A stretch of DNA of 64,000 nucleotides, taken from assembly GCA_905250125.1 (NCBI GenBank), contig CAJNOL010001150.1:1-64000 (forward strand), written 5' to 3'. Below, piece by piece: positions 61,401 through 64,000 of the stretch. This DNA comes from Rotaria sordida. Taxonomy: Eukaryota > Rotifera > Eurotatoria > Philodinida > Philodinidae. The position numbers and the translations under genes were made by a program. Position 1 is the stretch's first letter. The number at the start of each line of letters is the position of its first letter. The notes beneath the pieces are model-generated. The model saw only the letters and a list, made by a program, of their open reading frames with translations, searched no databases and had not been told where the DNA came from.

Positions 61401-63703
61401 ATTTCATTTTTCATCGCAGTACTATTTATGACCCATACTGTATGTCATGCACTATAGAAGCAAAATTAAAACGTTCATAACTTTTGAAGGAAATGATAGA
61501 AACTCAAATCCTTTAAGAGTTTTTACTAGAGCATTGAATAGTATCTATTGGCAGGAAATCATTGAAATTGGTGGAAATACCTAAAAAGATTTCCTCATAA
61601 GCTGTTCTCAAGCGAGAAAATCGAACTCGAGAATTTCGATAAACGTTCTATAGATTCGAATTTCTAGACCCCGAAAATCTTTAGTTTTATAAAATTCAGC
61701 TATTTTCTTGAAATGGCCTCCTCAACATAAAATATCGAAATCAATTCAAGACCACCATAGTTTTATCATGAGTTCCACGTTAGTCTATACACACATACTG
61801 AGATCATTGCAAAGCTGTACATTAAACCGTTGCATTCCTAAAAACTAAAATGTGTATTTTATTTTCATAGAAATCGAAAGAACAAAGGACTTTACTTATT
61901 CGGGCTTGGTTTACTGTTTTCATGCTGCTAAAGCTTTGAAACTTTTCATGAATACACGTTCATTTTAGTGAATCGCTGTAAAACTAAACAAAAGATTTTT
62001 CAAAAGAATTATATATTGTTAACTTAAAAAAACAACAAAACTTCTAGCATTTATTGTGATTTACTGACAAGAATTCTATTCAACTCGAGCCATAGATTTC
62101 TAGTATTTAATTACTTTACATTCTTCTTCTTTGTTAACGAATTTGTCTTAGAAATATATTCATAGCTTCAAATTGATTCTATACATTTACAATCAAAGAT
62201 ATACTGCGAAATTAGGTTCTTAACACAAGATGAAAGATACTGTCTACTTCATACATGACTCGAACTGTAGTTCTAAGAGTCATCGAGTATTAGAATTACG
62301 TCGAAGAATAAAGATTTTTCAATTGCAAAAATAGTCTCATTGGATCATAAATAAAACTCTTTGAAAGTTATTCAGTAAGTCCACGCTCCCTGAAAAAAAG
62401 ATCAATTATTATGAAAAATATGAAAATTGAGATAAACATATGAAAAGATAGTCCGAGATTTAGTCTTTTATAAATGACATGATTTTCCATTTGGCAGCTT
62501 ATTTTGTCCAAAAATTTCCGTCATTTTCTACTTAAAAGTATGTTTTTGTTGACTACGCATCACAGAATTCTCGAATGAACTTCATTGTAGCCAATGGTTT
62601 TTCTTTTTGTTTGAAAGGACATGTTGAGATACAGGGCATAACAGAGTCCCGTTATAATTAGAGCACCATTTTTTGAGACATTGAACTTTTCTCTCCTTAA
62701 AAAATAAGAATTTAAAAATAAGGATTATGTTATACCCTCCATCGTGACATACTCTTTCAAACAAAAATATTAAGTATATGGAATGAAGACCTACAGAGAA
62801 TTTCGGGTTGTCAAATGAGCTATTCTTAACCCTTGTTTGTTGAATATCTCTCAAAAACGTCATTGTGTAGAACTGGAAATTTTACCATAGTCTTTCCACT
62901 ACAGCTTCAACATATCCTGAAAATTTCATGCGATATAAATATACCCGATCTAAGATCAAATTTTAATTGGTGGGAGGCTTTATCACTCTCATGTGTAATA
63001 TCTTACCCCGATTTTTATAATTATTGAGAAAAAAATTCATACACTTCAAATGACGAACAGCATTATCACGTGAAAAAACTGATCCACAACCAATCCAACT
63101 AAATCCAGTGTGTAAATTGATACTTTCATCAAAAAATGTCCACATTAAATTAGTAAAATAAGTAAATTGATCCGTTATAGCATGAAGTATAGTTGGTTCA
63201 AGAAGAAAATGTGAATAAAGACTTCTGACATACATTCTTATATCCCAATCATCATCAACATAAAAACAAGCATTTGTTTTAGCTAATTGACATGCACGAT
63301 ATTTTGCTTCATCTTTTATATTAACATTTGAATTAACTATTTCAGTACGATTATTATTTTCAATTAATAAATCTTGAAAAGTTAAATTTTGCATTGGATT
63401 ATTATTCCAAATAATAATATTAGAAAATAAATTTTCATATTCAAGCATTGTCTTAACAAGTTTTTGAACACCATTTAAACGTTTCCAATAAAGTACAATA
63501 CCAGTTAATTGATATTGGTTTTTCAATTGAATATACTTATCTAATTCATATTGAATATCATCATTACTAAAACTAATTTATAATAGAGATTTGCTTGTTT
63601 TATCGTTATACTGAGAAGCTAAAAATATTTTGAATATTAGAAGTATAATGAGTAAAGAGGCAATCTTTAATTTGTAACGATACCAATATCGCTGGTACTT
63701 CAT
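58425..63703 (-). CDS. Type II membrane glycosyltransferase (GT64-like) with C-terminal discoidin-like domain, three exons
   Basis: Exons 63703-63612, 63566-63007 and 59221-58425 total 1449 nt (482 residues); phases agree. The start MKYQRYWYRYKLKIASLLII is a short basic tail plus a signal anchor. The catalytic part reads YQLTGIVLYWKRLNGVQKLV, IIIWNNNP, a DxD-type FYVDDDW, and HTGFSWIGCGSVFSRDNAV; exon 3 continues with DQFFSIWMNQIP, which belongs to the same fold, so exons 2 and 3 are one domain. From about residue 330 comes a galactose-binding (F5/8 C-like) segment: FNTANAVDNDNKTCWKMNR through FHICEIRLIN. From memory it resembles fungal and protist proteins annotated as GT64-like. It probably acts in the Golgi lumen; substrate unknown. 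Intron 1 is only 45 nt (GTATAAC to TTTTAG, carrying an in-frame TAA); intron 2 is about 3.8 kb. Confidence 0.82.
60418..61740. repeat. Large palindrome, arms about 570-620 bp, spacer about 130 bp
   Basis: Text in the left arm recurs inverted in the right arm throughout: ATTTCAAGAAAATAGCTGAA with CAGCTATTTTCTTGAAATGG, GAGTTTCTATCATTTCCTTC with GAAGGAAATGATAGAAACTC, TACAGTATGGACCATAAATA with TATTTATGACCCATACTGTA, and ACAGAATACGAAGAAAAAGT with ACTTTTTCTTCGTATTCTGT. The TA-flanked CAGTATGG...CCATACTG tips at 60654 and 61440 look like Tc1/mariner ends, but the symmetry extends well beyond them. It lies in intron 2 of the glycosyltransferase. Confidence 0.75.
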
Positions 63704-64000
63704 AATATTATATTCAAAAAGTTTAAATAAATGATGCAATTATTTATCTTGGGTACATTTTGCTTTTTTTTTGTTCTTTCTTATCTTTAAAAGATATTAA
63801 CGATACTCTTTATACAGGTATCATTAAATTATAAAACGTGCATAACGCAAAATTGAAGTGAGTTTTATTTTTCATTGATTTGCATATGGGTTGCAGAGCT
63901 GATAATGCATTTATGATTGTTATTTCAATTAGGTTACTCCTTCGTTGCACAAAGCTCCAAATATTCATAAAATCAGAGATATAACCAAAATGACTTTTTT
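63704..64000. other. Upstream flank of the glycosyltransferase gene
   Basis: AT-rich sequence before the ATG at 63703; the promoter should lie here. No defined element is recognised. Confidence 0.4.

Noticed and set aside
1-64000. CRISPR arrays, rRNA genes, bacterial operon signals
   Set aside because: None seen: no spaced identical repeats, no rRNA-like conserved blocks, and the genes are intron-bearing eukaryotic ones.

Overview
The window looks like nuclear DNA of a small animal, most likely a bdelloid rotifer. It is AT-rich, its genes are split by short GT-AG introns, and it carries metazoan genes (an innexin, a rhodopsin-like GPCR, an SSUH2-like protein). Alongside these sits a large bacterial-type non-ribosomal peptide synthetase (NRPS) that has acquired introns. 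Acquired NRPS genes are known from bdelloids; the species call is inference. A 100-base run of N at 18574-18673 is an assembly gap. All gene models were built by hand from splice sites and reading-frame phase.

Region 1 (1-17 kb), minus strand. A nine-exon NRPS (16823 down to 3293; every intron phase agrees; 2343 residues predicted) reads A-PCP-C-A-PCP and ends in a membrane-spanning, left-handed beta-helix terminal region of the kind found in epsilon-poly-lysine synthetase (Pls/TIGR02353). Downstream on the same strand lies a gene cut by the window edge that fuses a membrane segment, a cytochrome b5-like domain and a YqcI/YcgG-type domain, a family that includes haem-dependent N-oxygenases. 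NRPS introns carry at least two transposon-like elements, one of about 2.15 kb.

Region 2 (17-30 kb) is gene-poor and repeat-rich. It holds a mariner-like end against the assembly gap, a dead EF-hand plus PLAT gene split by a repeat, a non-autonomous hAT-like element with a perfect 8-bp target duplication and GGC-rich ends, a small two-exon gene of unknown function, and a long-TIR element.

Region 3 (30-36 kb) holds a rhodopsin-like GPCR, a foldback repeat, a decayed SLC5-type symporter and an SSUH2-like zinc-ribbon gene with an in-frame stop or very short intron. Region 4 (36-52 kb) is mostly AT-rich non-coding sequence with microsatellites and three phase-compatible exons of an unrecognised gene.

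Region 5 (52-64 kb) holds a complete six-exon innexin (415 residues) with an old hAT-like copy in an intron, a hAT transposase relic, and a three-exon type II membrane glycosyltransferase with a C-terminal discoidin-like domain. The large intron of the latter contains a palindrome with arms of about 600 bp.
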